Assembly: GCA_902763535.1 (NCBI GenBank)
Contig: CACWSG010000002.1
Span: 62,001 to 126,000, forward strand
From: an uncultured Pseudomonadota bacterium
GTDB taxonomy: Bacteria; Pseudomonadota; Alphaproteobacteria; RF32; CAG-239
Length of the DNA stretch: 64,000 nt
Direction of reading: 5' to 3'
Position 1 is the stretch's first letter. Every line of letters begins with the position of its first letter. A model generated the notes under the pieces. The model ran no database searches. It saw only the letters and a program-made list of their open reading frames with translations, and was not told where the DNA came from. Both the position numbers and the translations under genes were made by a program. This document shows, one piece after another, positions 36,064-44,594 of the stretch.

Positions 36064-36927
36064 ATGATTGCTAAAGGACTTGTTTTTGCAGTACTTATTA
36101 TATTCCTCTCAGTTATAAAACCTATTGTTTATCGTCCTGTTGCTCAAAACTATAAACTGGCTTTTTCTTCGCTTTTTACATCAGTTTGGACCGGTGTTTT
36201 TATCATTTTAAGCTTTCCTTTTATGAAAGATAGCTTTTTTGATGCACTCCCCGCTATTATGGCCTCGCCGGTGCTAATTTTATATGCAGCTTCCAAGGGA
36301 ATTGTAAGTTGGTATTCTATAAAAGTTTCTCAAGCAGTAAACCGCCAAAGCACTTCTGCTGTGGTCTTTTTTCCCTTTATTTCTTTAGCTTTAGCTTCCT
36401 TTTTACTAAATGTTTTTTTAGGTGAAAGTTTAAACCTGTTGCAGCTATCAACTATTTTATTGCTGGGTGCTTTGGGACTCGGATTCTGGTTTTTCGGTAT
36501 CGTCAGAAAGCTTTCCGCTGACTGGAAAAAATGCTTTCTTGCTGCTATTATTTTAAATGCGCTGTGTCCTGTTATTGACCATATCTCTATTCGCCAAATG
36601 GGATGGTATGCCTATTTTATTGTATCTAACTTTACCACTTTTGTTTTCTGTTTATGCCAAGGAGCGTCTTTGTCAGATATAAAAAAATCTTTTACCTCTC
36701 CGGATGTTTTTAAAGCAGGATTTTTCAATACTTTGCGCGAAATAGTCGTCTTAAGTGCTTCCGTAACTATCCTGCCGGTGTCATTAGTAAATTTTTGTAT
36801 TCGTCTGTCCGCCCCGATAGTTATGGTATTTTCTGCCATAAAATACAAAGAAAGCACTGTGAAAAACCAGCTTATTTTCGGTATCTTAGCTTTATTAGCC
36901 GCCGTTCCCATTATTTTATTTAAATAG
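36064..36927 (+). CDS. EamA/DMT-like membrane transporter
   Basis: 287 residues with about ten hydrophobic segments arranged as two halves of five, typical of drug/metabolite transporters. There is no soluble domain. Features such as KGIVSWYSIKVSQAVNRQSTSAVVFFPFISLALASFLLN in the first half and SLVNFCIRLSAPIVMVFSAIKYKESTVKNQ near the end, ahead of the last helix, match the EamA pattern loosely. The substrate cannot be read from the sequence. It begins 10 bases after plsX, so it is likely co-transcribed in the place where fabH usually lies. Confidence 0.7.
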   Translation: MIAKGLVFAVLIIFLSVIKPIVYRPVAQNYKLAFSSLFTSVWTGVFIILSFPFMKDSFFDALPAIMASPVLILYAASKGIVSWYSIKVSQAVNRQSTSAVVFFPFISLALASFLLNVFLGESLNLLQLSTILLLGALGLGFWFFGIVRKLSADWKKCFLAAIILNALCPVIDHISIRQMGWYAYFIVSNFTTFVFCLCQGASLSDIKKSFTSPDVFKAGFFNTLREIVVLSASVTILPVSLVNFCIRLSAPIVMVFSAIKYKESTVKNQLIFGILALLAAVPIILFK

Positions 36928-36991
36928 CTATTTAAATTACAAAATCAGTACTTATATATGAAAAAACAACCCCAAAACGAAAGGATAAGTC

Positions 36992-37123
36992 ATGGGAACA
37001 TTTTTTAAATATATTTTCTATTTAGCAATATTAATCGTGCTCGGGTATATCGGATACATAATATACGACTATTATACCCAAGAACAAACAGTCTCCAGCG
37101 AAACAATTGTCGTAAATGAGTAA
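36992..37123 (+). CDS. Small single-pass membrane protein (43 aa)
   Basis: ATG at 36992 with AAAGGA 7 bases before it; 43 residues beginning MGTFFKYIFYLAILIVLGYI, one membrane helix at about 5-25 followed by a short tail with YDYYTQEQTVSSETIVV. Small proteins of this pattern (MGxFxKYxFYL, then a helix and about 20 polar residues) occur in other Alphaproteobacteria as conserved proteins of unknown role (from memory). The good ribosome binding site and clean stop support a real gene. It is convergent to the gene at 37128-37532, ending five bases before it. Confidence 0.65.
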   Translation: MGTFFKYIFYLAILIVLGYIGYIIYDYYTQEQTVSSETIVVNE

Positions 37124-37127
37124 TCTT

Positions 37128-37532
37128 CTAAACCAATTCATTTACATCGGTTATAGGCTCGTTTTCTTCATAAAACCGCTTTAGATAGCTGCGACCGATT
37201 CTCTCAACATCTTCATCCTTAACAATAGATTGGTTATTGGAGTACACATTAACATTTCTATTGTTGGATGAAGATTTTTCATCATCACTGTCTTCCAACA
37301 TACCAGACAAAGTCAGTGCTTCTATACTGGTAGAAACACCATGTTCATACGAAGAAAAACTTGCCTGCTGTTTGGAAGAAAACTGCTGTTGCGAAGAATT
37401 GTCTTGATTCTCATCACGAACCAAAACATTGTTATTTGTATCAATGTCTTCCACCGTCTCAGACCTCCCGCCTGTTTTCATAACCTGACTTGGCGAAGAC
37501 ATACCTACTTTGCGTGTAGCACTCACCGTCAT
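37128..37532 (-). CDS. Low-complexity hypothetical protein
   Basis: 134 residues dominated by Ser, Asn, Gln, Asp and Glu (DENQDNSSQQQFSSKQQ, SNNRNVNVYSNNQS), with a short ordered C-terminal helix (VERIGRSYLKRFYEE). Probably intrinsically disordered; no domain, signal or membrane segment. AAGGAGAATCC is the ribosome binding region before the ATG. An AT-rich inverted repeat (GTTATAT/ATATAAC) lies in the upstream gap, 37580-37608. Confidence 0.65.
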   Translation of the reverse strand: MTVSATRKVGMSSPSQVMKTGGRSETVEDIDTNNNVLVRDENQDNSSQQQFSSKQQASFSSYEHGVSTSIEALTLSGMLEDSDDEKSSSNNRNVNVYSNNQSIVKDEDVERIGRSYLKRFYEENEPITDVNELV

Positions 37533-37644
37533 AAGGATTCTCCTTACAGAGTTGAACTAAAACCTAATACTTCAGATTTCTATATGTTATATTATATTAT
37601 ATCATATAACTAACTAAAAAGCCACATAAAATACAAAATAATTT

Positions 37645-37827
37645 TTATTCAGCCTTATTTTCGTCTTGAGAATTTACTTCAACTTCTTTTTTCTCTTCCG
37701 TTTTATTTTTATTCAAATTAGCCTGAATAATCTCAACTGCTTTAGCATACCACTCTTTTAAATTTTCGACTTTTATAATACCGAAAACCATAGCTAAAGC
37801 AAAAATAATCAGAATCCATGTTAACAT
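37645..37827 (-). CDS. Small single-pass membrane protein downstream of nagZ
   Basis: 60 residues: an N-terminal helix (WILIIFALAMVFGIIKVENL) then an amphipathic helix and a charged Lys/Glu tail. The helix-FGxxK-amphipathic helix layout recalls TatA, and in many Alphaproteobacteria tatA follows nagZ-scpA-scpB, but conserved TatA residues such as the LPEL stretch are not convincing. It overlaps the nagZ stop by seven bases and is therefore probably in the same operon. Function unknown. Confidence 0.6.
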   Translation of the reverse strand: MLTWILIIFALAMVFGIIKVENLKEWYAKAVEIIQANLNKNKTEEKKEVEVNSQDENKAE

Positions 37828-38891
37828 TGCGATTTCCTTTGTAATCTGTGCAACACTTCCGTTGCATCATATTTTTCATCATAGGCGGCAACTTTCTGCG
37901 ACATCAGACAATATTGCTTGCGCTTTTCATCACCCCTACTGTCAGGTTTATTATGCAAAATTTGTTTGGCTTTGTCTAGCCGTTGTCTGCTCTCATCGGA
38001 TAACTTGGGACAACTTTGCACCAATTCCCTCATTTCATCAATATTTCCCATGCAATAGCACACGCCATCACATCCGGCCTCTAAAGAATATTTTGCCTTT
38101 TCAGCAACACTTCCTTTTAATGCGTGCATATCAATGGCATCAGATATCAAAAAACCACCAAAACCTATTTTTTCGCGAATAATGTCCTTTATTCCTTTAG
38201 CACTTTGCGTTAACGGATTTTTATCATCAACTTTAGAAAGCAGTATATGCGCTGTCATGCCCATAGGTGAAAAGTTACAAACTCTGAAAGGTTCGAATTC
38301 ATCATCCAGCTCGTCTAACGATTTTTCAATCACCGGCAAACCGAGGTGAGGATCACAAACTGCCCACCCATGCCCCGGCATATGCTTAATGCAGGGAATA
38401 ATTCCTGAACTGATATAGGTCTTAACCGACTCTTTTCCCAATCGACCGACAACCTTTACATCTGATGAAAAGCAACGGCTGCGCAAAGCATCGGTTGTGT
38501 CATCGTGCATAATGTCCAAAACCGGCGCAAAATTAATATCTATGCCTAATTTTTTCAAATCTCTGCTAATGAGCTCAGCTTGCAATTTTGCCATTTTTTT
38601 AGCTTGAGTTAAAGGCAGTTCGCCGATTTGCTTTTGAGCAACATAAGCCATAAATTCAGGCTCTTTTAAGCGCCTTACCCGACCACCTTCCTGATCAACC
38701 GCAATCAAGACCTCATCACCGGCGGCTTCTCTGATTTGTTTGATTAACTTCTGCACCTGCCCGCTGTTTTCAATATTGCGAGCAAATAAGGTGATACCTG
38801 CCGGACGAAAAGCTTCAAATAATCTTTTTTCTTCATCCGTTAATGTTTTTCCCGCACAAGATAAAAAAGCTGCTCCTTGCTCCTTATCCAT
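37821..38891 (-). CDS. nagZ: Beta-N-acetylhexosaminidase NagZ
   Basis: Cytoplasmic GH3 enzyme removing GlcNAc from anhydromuropeptides during wall recycling. 356 residues: PAGITLFARNIE, LIAVDQEGGRVRRLKEPEF, the catalytic His loop IKHMPGHGWAVCDPHLGLP and the nucleophile Asp in FGGFLISDAIDMHAL. It lies downstream of the SPOR gene and the M50 protease; scpA and scpB, which usually follow nagZ in this class, are not here. The AmpD-like amidase at 56.9 kb would act on the same intermediates. Confidence 0.95.
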   Translation of the reverse strand: MDKEQGAAFLSCAGKTLTDEEKRLFEAFRPAGITLFARNIENSGQVQKLIKQIREAAGDEVLIAVDQEGGRVRRLKEPEFMAYVAQKQIGELPLTQAKKMAKLQAELISRDLKKLGIDINFAPVLDIMHDDTTDALRSRCFSSDVKVVGRLGKESVKTYISSGIIPCIKHMPGHGWAVCDPHLGLPVIEKSLDELDDEFEPFRVCNFSPMGMTAHILLSKVDDKNPLTQSAKGIKDIIREKIGFGGFLISDAIDMHALKGSVAEKAKYSLEAGCDGVCYCMGNIDEMRELVQSCPKLSDESRQRLDKAKQILHNKPDSRGDEKRKQYCLMSQKVAAYDEKYDATEVLHRLQRKSQC

Positions 38892-38894
38892 ATC

Positions 38895-39560
38895 CTATAT
38901 TCCTTGAACAATAAACTTCATCAACCACTGCGTAACTGTTTTAACCGCTGACACCAATGGATTAAATTTAACATCAAAAGCCAGTAACAAAGCCGGCAAA
39001 ATAAACATCAAAAACACCACCAAGGCTAAACCGTACTCTTCTAATCTCATATACTTTTGAACCCAGCGATTCTCCGTCCAGCTCAAAAGAATTTTTGAAC
39101 CATCCAAAGGCGGAATAGGCAACAAATTAAATACTGCCAATATTAAATTAATAAAAATCATCTGAAAGCAAAACATTGCCAAAACACTACCCGCAAAAGA
39201 ATGCGGCAACCACAACAACAATTTCAGCAACAAAGCCGAAATCAATGCCAAAGCCAAGTTCGCTAATATTCCTGCCGAAGCAACCCATATCAAATTTTTC
39301 TTACTTCCTTTTATTTTTGTATAATCAATCGGCACCGGCTTTGCCCAACCGAAAACAAACCCGATTTTTGAGAAGTACAACAACAACGGCAAAACTATCG
39401 TTCCGAACAAATCAATATGATGAAGCGGATTAAAAGATAAACGACCTTGATTTTTGGCTGTGTCATCACCCAACCGCAAAGCTACATATCCATGAGCTAT
39501 TTCATGAATAATCAAAGAGATAAAAACTGCTGTTATAGCTAAAATTGCGTTTATAACCAT
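38895..39560 (-). CDS. Site-2 protease family (M50) membrane metalloprotease
   Basis: 221 residues from the ATG that overlaps the SPOR gene stop as TAATG. Polytopic. Zinc motif HEIAH in LIIHEIAHGYVALRLGD (about 18-34) and the second ligand in NLLPIPPLDGSKIL are the features of the RseP-unrelated, YwhC-like S2P group without a PDZ domain. It lies between the SPOR gene and nagZ, all on one strand with minimal gaps. Substrate unknown. Confidence 0.9.
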   Translation of the reverse strand: MVINAILAITAVFISLIIHEIAHGYVALRLGDDTAKNQGRLSFNPLHHIDLFGTIVLPLLLYFSKIGFVFGWAKPVPIDYTKIKGSKKNLIWVASAGILANLALALISALLLKLLLWLPHSFAGSVLAMFCFQMIFINLILAVFNLLPIPPLDGSKILLSWTENRWVQKYMRLEEYGLALVVFLMFILPALLLAFDVKFNPLVSAVKTVTQWLMKFIVQGI

Positions 39561-40471
39561 TATTTTTTCTTTACCAAACAAGTTCCACCAGAATTTTTAA
39601 TAGAATTACATAATTTATCCGCATCGCTTCTATCAACAAAAGCACCGGCTTTCAGTCGATAAAACATTCCTTTAGCACCTAAATCAGCTTTTTCAACCTC
39701 GTGCGGTAAAGCTTTAAGAGAGGGATAGCGCAACTTAAGATCAGACCATGATTTTTCCATAGCTTTGGCATTTGGTGAAGACATCAGCTGTATCTGCCAA
39801 ACCCCGAGCGGAATATCTCTAACTTCAGGTTCTTTAGCCGGCTCAATTTTCTTTTCCTGTTTGTTTTCAGCAATTGTTTTTTCTACCGGTTTTACTTCTT
39901 TTTGTTCAACAACTTTTTTGTTTTCAGGCTCTTTTGCCTGTTCTTCAACTTTCTTAATCTCTACTTTTTCTTCCGGTGGCAAAATAGCTTGCTCTTCTGT
40001 TTTTTCCTGCTTGTTCTTCAAGATTTCTTCAGCAGCTTGAACAACATCAACATTTTCTTTTTTTTCTTCAATAATCGGCAAAACCGGTTCTTCCGGAGGA
40101 GGTAATATGCTTTCCACCTTTTCTTCCGCCGCATCTTTCTTTTCTACAATGTCATAAACCGTCTTATCCTGATTCAATATTTCCATTCCTCCGGGCTCGG
40201 CCGGCTGTACTTTCACGGCTGTTTGCGGACGACGCACAACCGGAATTTCTGCATTTTCAACTTTTGCATATTCCGGAGAAAAAATAAACCAACTAACCAC
40301 ACCGGCCAAACCGATACCAAGCAGGGCGCTCAAAAAAATCTGCTGTGATCTTCCCACCGTAGCACGATGTTCATCAACACTATCCAAAGGTCGCGAGTTT
40401 AATCTCTGACGAAACTCGTCCAAAAATTCACCTGAATTATTAAGTTCTTCATCGCGAAAATCATCCAGCAT
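39560..40471 (-). CDS. SPOR domain cell-division protein
   Basis: 303 residues: a cytoplasmic N-terminus, one membrane helix at about 46-66 (FLSALLGIGLAGVVSWFIF), a long Glu/Lys/Pro-rich periplasmic linker (80-225) with repeated EEKVE-like blocks, and a C-terminal SPOR domain (about 228-303; GVWQIQLMSSPNAKAMEKSW ... GMFYRLKAGAFVDRSDADKLC). SPOR domains bind denuded glycan at the septum. Its position between dgt and nagZ is the standard alphaproteobacterial context (argS is missing from between). Confidence 0.9.
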   Translation of the reverse strand: MLDDFRDEELNNSGEFLDEFRQRLNSRPLDSVDEHRATVGRSQQIFLSALLGIGLAGVVSWFIFSPEYAKVENAEIPVVRRPQTAVKVQPAEPGGMEILNQDKTVYDIVEKKDAAEEKVESILPPPEEPVLPIIEEKKENVDVVQAAEEILKNKQEKTEEQAILPPEEKVEIKKVEEQAKEPENKKVVEQKEVKPVEKTIAENKQEKKIEPAKEPEVRDIPLGVWQIQLMSSPNAKAMEKSWSDLKLRYPSLKALPHEVEKADLGAKGMFYRLKAGAFVDRSDADKLCNSIKNSGGTCLVKKK

Positions 40472-40548
40472 AACTAAACGCTCCTCAACTTAAAATTATG
40501 ACGCTTTAATCCGTTATACAAAAAAAAGCTTTATAATCCCTTAACGAG

Positions 40549-41703
40549 CTAAAAACGATAACTGACATTAAATAATTTTTGATGTTCTTCCGTGGCAAAA
40601 GCATCAGTCATATTGGCGATATAAGTACAAATAACATCCGCTTTCTCTCTCTCCGATAATGCTTTATCAACCGCCTCACGCAAATTGAGCGGCAACATTT
40701 TTGTATTATCCATAAATGCTCCGAATAAATCTTCCACAATTTTTTGCGACTTCATATCCATGCGAGCAATATTGCTGTGAGTATAAAAATTCTTGGTTAA
40801 AAACTTATGCAATTCGGCAATTTTTTCATGCATTTGCGCGGAAAAATCAGCTGTAAAACTTTTTTGTTTTCGCACATCATTAAGTGTTTGTATTTTATTT
40901 TTACGCAAATTTTCTCTTGTGGTATCCAACAAATCAAACACCATTGCACTGATAAGCGAGCGCGTAATTGCATAAATTCGCAATTCATCAGCACAATTTT
41001 TATTTTCTTTATCAAACTTACTGATAATCTTATCAATAAAATCAAGCTCACAAAGTTGCTTTATTGAGAAAAATCCGGCCCGAAAACCATCATCAATATC
41101 GTGATTGTTATATGCTATATCATCAGCAAACGATGCCACCTGTGCTTCTAGTGACGGATAATTTTTCAAATCCATCGGAAATTTTTTATCCAAATTTTTC
41201 AGCCAACTTGATGTAACTTTTTTAATCGGCCCGTTATGTTTAACTGTGCCCTCCAAAGTTTCCCAAGTCAAATTCAAACCCTTAAAATTGGGATAATGCG
41301 TTTCAATCTCCGTCATAATTTTCAGCGAATTTATGTTATGATCAAACCCGCCGAAACTTTTCATACAGTTATTCAGTCCGCGCTCTCCGGCATGACCGAA
41401 AGGAGCGTGCCCGATATCATGAGCCAAAGCTATGGCCTCACCCAATTCCTCATTCAGCCCCAAGCTTTTGCACAAAGTTCTGGTAATTTGCGCAACCTCA
41501 ATACTATGAGTCAATCTGGTACGATAGTTTCGCCCTTCATGATATGCAAAAACTTGTGTTTTTCCTTCCAGCTTGCGAAAAGCCGACGAGTGAATTATTC
41601 TGTCGCGGTCGCGTTGAAATTCCGAACGATTAATATTATCATAATCAGGATATAATCTTCCTTTAGATTCTTCATTATGCACGGCATAGTTTGCAAGGGT
41701 CAT
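40549..41703 (-). CDS. dgt: Deoxyguanosinetriphosphate triphosphohydrolase-like protein
   Basis: HD-superfamily dNTP triphosphohydrolase. 384 residues. Visible: DRDRIIHSSAFRKLEGKTQVF, RTRLTHSIEVAQI (first His), ALAHDIGHAPFGHAGE (HD plus the characteristic GHxPFGH), and LEAQVASFADDIAYNNHDIDDG (last Asp). This is the short, roughly 380-residue type used for all alphaproteobacterial members. Divergent from xth with the presumed promoters in the 72 bases between. Confidence 0.94.
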   Translation of the reverse strand: MTLANYAVHNEESKGRLYPDYDNINRSEFQRDRDRIIHSSAFRKLEGKTQVFAYHEGRNYRTRLTHSIEVAQITRTLCKSLGLNEELGEAIALAHDIGHAPFGHAGERGLNNCMKSFGGFDHNINSLKIMTEIETHYPNFKGLNLTWETLEGTVKHNGPIKKVTSSWLKNLDKKFPMDLKNYPSLEAQVASFADDIAYNNHDIDDGFRAGFFSIKQLCELDFIDKIISKFDKENKNCADELRIYAITRSLISAMVFDLLDTTRENLRKNKIQTLNDVRKQKSFTADFSAQMHEKIAELHKFLTKNFYTHSNIARMDMKSQKIVEDLFGAFMDNTKMLPLNLREAVDKALSEREKADVICTYIANMTDAFATEEHQKLFNVSYRF

Positions 41704-41775
41704 TTTTTTCGCTTTCCAAGTTTAAAAAAATATTGTACTTATCTTATATCAAACTTTATAAAAAAGAGTCAACAA

Positions 41776-42567
41776 ATGAAAATTGCCACTTACAATGTCA
41801 ACTCTATCAATGCTCGCCTTGAAAACCTATCCGTTTGGCTGAAAAACGAGCAACCTGACATTGTTTTGCTTCAAGAAATAAAATCTGATTTTAACTCTTT
41901 TCCATTTTTCGAACTGCAAACCTTAGGCTATGAAACCAAAATTTTAGGTCAAAAAAGTTATAATGGCGTTGCCATTTTAAGCCGCCACAAAATTAAAATA
42001 ATTCACGAAAATCTTCCCAATTTTACTGATGAAAATTCTCGTTACTTAGAAGCTGACATAACTATTGGCAATACAACATATCGTGTTGCATCAATTTATC
42101 TTCCTAACGGCAATCCTCCTTATAATAATCCGGACGATACTGAAAAATGGCAATACAAATTGCGCTGGATGGAAGCTTTTTACAGTCATGCGGCCACTCT
42201 TTTAGAACTTCGTCAACCGATAATCCTCGGTGGAGATTTTAATGTAATTGCCACACCTAAAGATGTTTATGACCCCATAGCATTCAAAACCAATGCTCTC
42301 TTCCGTCCCGAAGTTCGGCAACGACTGAAAGCTTTTGAGCTTTTGGGTTTTTATGATGCTTTCCGTGCAATCCACCCCTCCGATAACGGTTACACTTTTT
42401 GGGATTACGCCGGAGCTTCTTTTCCCAACGATATGGGTATGCGCATTGATTATCTGTGGATGAACGCTTTTGCTTTTGATTGCCTTCGCAATATTGAAGT
42501 TAATAAAAACCCTCGGGCAACTGCCAAGCCCTCTGATCACACTGTTTTGCAAGCTGTCCTCTCATGA
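41776..42567 (+). CDS. xthA: Exodeoxyribonuclease III
   Basis: AP endonuclease and 3' exonuclease of base excision repair. 263 residues from MKIATYNVNSINARLENL; an open frame extends 33 codons upstream into the dgt start and is rejected. Catalytic motifs VLLQEIKSD (metal Glu), SIYLPNGNP, LGGDFNVIATPKDVYDP, DYLWMN and the last KPSDHTVL are all present. The stop overlaps the start of the S41 protease gene (ATGA). Confidence 0.96.
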   Translation: MKIATYNVNSINARLENLSVWLKNEQPDIVLLQEIKSDFNSFPFFELQTLGYETKILGQKSYNGVAILSRHKIKIIHENLPNFTDENSRYLEADITIGNTTYRVASIYLPNGNPPYNNPDDTEKWQYKLRWMEAFYSHAATLLELRQPIILGGDFNVIATPKDVYDPIAFKTNALFRPEVRQRLKAFELLGFYDAFRAIHPSDNGYTFWDYAGASFPNDMGMRIDYLWMNAFAFDCLRNIEVNKNPRATAKPSDHTVLQAVLS

Positions 42568-43553
42568 AAAAATTTTTGCTGATTTTTGCCTTGTTTTTTT
42601 CAATTTCCTCAGCTTTGGCCGATGATGCTGCCGACTGGCAGAATGTCTATTCCCAAATCAAAACCGCTTACATTAACGAAATTACTATTGCGCAGCTTGC
42701 CTCCGCCTCACTCAAAAATATTTCTGCCGTTGATCCAAAATTGCGCGTGGCTGACGACAATACTCGCATAACCTTGTATTATCAAGGAAAAGTCATCAAA
42801 GTTTTACGAAAACCCAATGACCCTAACGATGCAAAAACCTACGGTGATATAGCGGCTAAAATTATATCTGCGGCTGAGAGCGCTTCTCCCAAAGCCGATG
42901 AAAAAAGTTTCAAAATAACCGACGAACTGGCTAAAGGTATCTTAAAAGTTTTAGATGACAATTCCGAATTTTATTCCAGCATGGACGAGGCCGAAGGCAT
43001 TGTTAAACGCAACAAGCGTCATTGGAGTTCTCGCTTGCTTGATGATGGTGTACTCTATGTCAAAATAACCGCCTTCAACAAACAAACTTTCAACGAATTA
43101 ACCAACGCCATAGCTGAATATCCTCAGGCTGAAAAATTAATCATTGATATTCGCAATTGTCCCGGCGGCATGGCCAGCGAAGCCATCAAGACATCCGATT
43201 TATTTTTGAGCGAAGGTATTATCGCCTCAACCTCAGAAAAAGATGAATTCAGCCAAGTTTATTATTCCGCCGACTCCGATGAAATATTCAAAAACAAACC
43301 TATCGAAATTTGGACTGATTCGCAAACAGCCTCCGCTGCCGAAATTTTGGCGGCCGCCCTGCAAGAACAAAGCCGCGCCATTATCAAAGGTCAAAAAACT
43401 TATGGCAAAGGAACTCTTCAAAAGTTGATAATTTTACCGTCAAACAGCGTTTTGGCCGTCACCAGCGGTTATTTTCACACCCCTTCCGGTCAAAAGCTTC
43501 ATCATCGCGGTGTTATTCCCGATATTGAAGAAGAAAATCTCACTCAATTTTAG
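42564..43553 (+). CDS. Exported S41 family peptidase without a clear PDZ domain
   Basis: 329 residues with signal peptide (MKKFLLIFALFFSISSALA). The C-terminal part is a tail-specific protease core: LIIDIRNCPGGMASEAIKTSDLFL, Ser257 in DSQTASAAEILAAALQ and the general-base Lys in KTYGKGTLQKLI (about 282), ending YFHTPSGQKLHHRGVIPDI. The usual PDZ domain between prodomain and core is replaced by only a short stretch (DEAEGIVKRNKRHWSSRLLDDGVLYVKI). It is coupled to xthA by a 4-base overlap. Probably periplasmic processing or quality control. Confidence 0.88.
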   Translation: MKKFLLIFALFFSISSALADDAADWQNVYSQIKTAYINEITIAQLASASLKNISAVDPKLRVADDNTRITLYYQGKVIKVLRKPNDPNDAKTYGDIAAKIISAAESASPKADEKSFKITDELAKGILKVLDDNSEFYSSMDEAEGIVKRNKRHWSSRLLDDGVLYVKITAFNKQTFNELTNAIAEYPQAEKLIIDIRNCPGGMASEAIKTSDLFLSEGIIASTSEKDEFSQVYYSADSDEIFKNKPIEIWTDSQTASAAEILAAALQEQSRAIIKGQKTYGKGTLQKLIILPSNSVLAVTSGYFHTPSGQKLHHRGVIPDIEEENLTQF

Positions 43554-44125
43554 CTTTTCTTCGTCATCATACCCAACAATGATGAATATTCATTCACGCC
43601 TTTATTGAGCAAGACATTAATGGTTTTGCAAACCATTTCTATACTAGAATTTATCTCTTGCAGTTCGGTTTTGCCAAAACGCGACAACACAAAATCTTTC
43701 GTATCATTTTTATCGCCGCTCGAATGATTTATTCCGATTCGCACGCGATTATATTGAGGACTGATTGCCGCATCAATTGACTTTATACCATTGTGTCCGC
43801 CCGAGCCGCCACCGATTTTAGCTTTAATTTTTCCAATCGGTAAATCCATATCATCATGCACGACCACCACATTTTCCGGCAATATTTTATAAAAATTAGC
43901 GGCTTTTACCACCGAATTACCTGACAAATTCATAAAAGTCAGAGGTTTTAGCAAAAACACCTTTTCACCGGCAATATTGCCCTCAGCCACCAATCCGTCA
44001 AATTTTTCTTTAAACACCCCAAAACCATACTCTTTTGCCAAAACATCAACCGTCATAAACCCGACATTATGGCGAGTATTTTCATAATCTTTTCCCGGAT
44101 TGCCCAAACCAACTATCAAAAACAT
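43550..44125 (-). CDS. pth: Peptidyl-tRNA hydrolase
   Basis: Recycles peptidyl-tRNA released from stalled ribosomes. 191 residues from MFLIVGLGNPGKDYENTRHN; a start eight codons earlier would lie inside the rplY terminator and is rejected. Catalytic His in TRHNVGFMTVD, Asn in KPLTFMNLSGNSV, and Asp-Asp in VVVHDDMDLPIGKIK plus GGSGGHNGIKSI are present. It overlaps the convergent S41 gene by four bases. Paired with rplY as usual. Confidence 0.96.
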   Translation of the reverse strand: MFLIVGLGNPGKDYENTRHNVGFMTVDVLAKEYGFGVFKEKFDGLVAEGNIAGEKVFLLKPLTFMNLSGNSVVKAANFYKILPENVVVVHDDMDLPIGKIKAKIGGGSGGHNGIKSIDAAISPQYNRVRIGINHSSGDKNDTKDFVLSRFGKTELQEINSSIEMVCKTINVLLNKGVNEYSSLLGMMTKKS

Positions 44126-44144
44126 TTTGCAAAACCCATCAAAA

Positions 44145-44184
44145 AACAAAAAAGCAGAGAACAGTTAAGCGCTATTCTCTGCCT
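44145..44184 (-). terminator. Terminator of rplY
   Basis: GCAGAGAA (44154-44161) and TTCTCTGC (44175-44182) form the stem; the minus strand continues with six T. Some readthrough into pth is expected because no other promoter is obvious. Confidence 0.75.
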
Positions 44185-44203
44185 TAACCATATCAATTAA
44201 AAC

Positions 44204-44488
44204 CTATTTTCTGATAAAATCAACATGAATAGGTTTGTCAGAAACCGGATGAAACTGAACATCTTTACAAGCAACAGTCATCTTTTTGCCGCCTAAAACG
44301 ACCTCGATGTCTGATTTGTAAAAGTCTTTATCGTCCAAAGCCTTTTCCAACTCTACGGGGTGCAATGAAACCATAACCGGCTCTTGTTTTCCGCCATAAA
44401 TAACAGCAGGAATACGACCCTCACGACGACATGCCCGAGCTGCCCCCTTACCTGCTTTTTCTCTTTTTTCAGCATTAAATGTAATCAT
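44204..44488 (-). CDS. rplY: 50S ribosomal protein L25, short form
   Basis: 94 residues, the E. coli-like short form that binds 5S rRNA, lacking the C-terminal CTC extension found in most alphaproteobacterial L25 proteins of about 200 residues. FNAEKREKAGKGAARACRREGRIPAVIYGGKQEP at the start and VQFHPVSDKPIHVDFIRK at the end are typical. AAGGATG precedes the ATG. A terminator separates it from pth. Confidence 0.93.
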   Translation of the reverse strand: MITFNAEKREKAGKGAARACRREGRIPAVIYGGKQEPVMVSLHPVELEKALDDKDFYKSDIEVVLGGKKMTVACKDVQFHPVSDKPIHVDFIRK

Positions 44489-44594
44489 TTTCTACATCCT
44501 TAACATAAATTATTTACACTGTTTTTGACCTCCAGGGGTGTCAAAAACTTCACAAACGCGTTATACAACATTTTTTCTATTTTTCAAGTATTTT

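Noticed and set aside
41677..41775. N-terminal extension of exonuclease III
   Set aside because: Overlaps the dgt start region; the enzyme normally opens with MKIATYNVNS.
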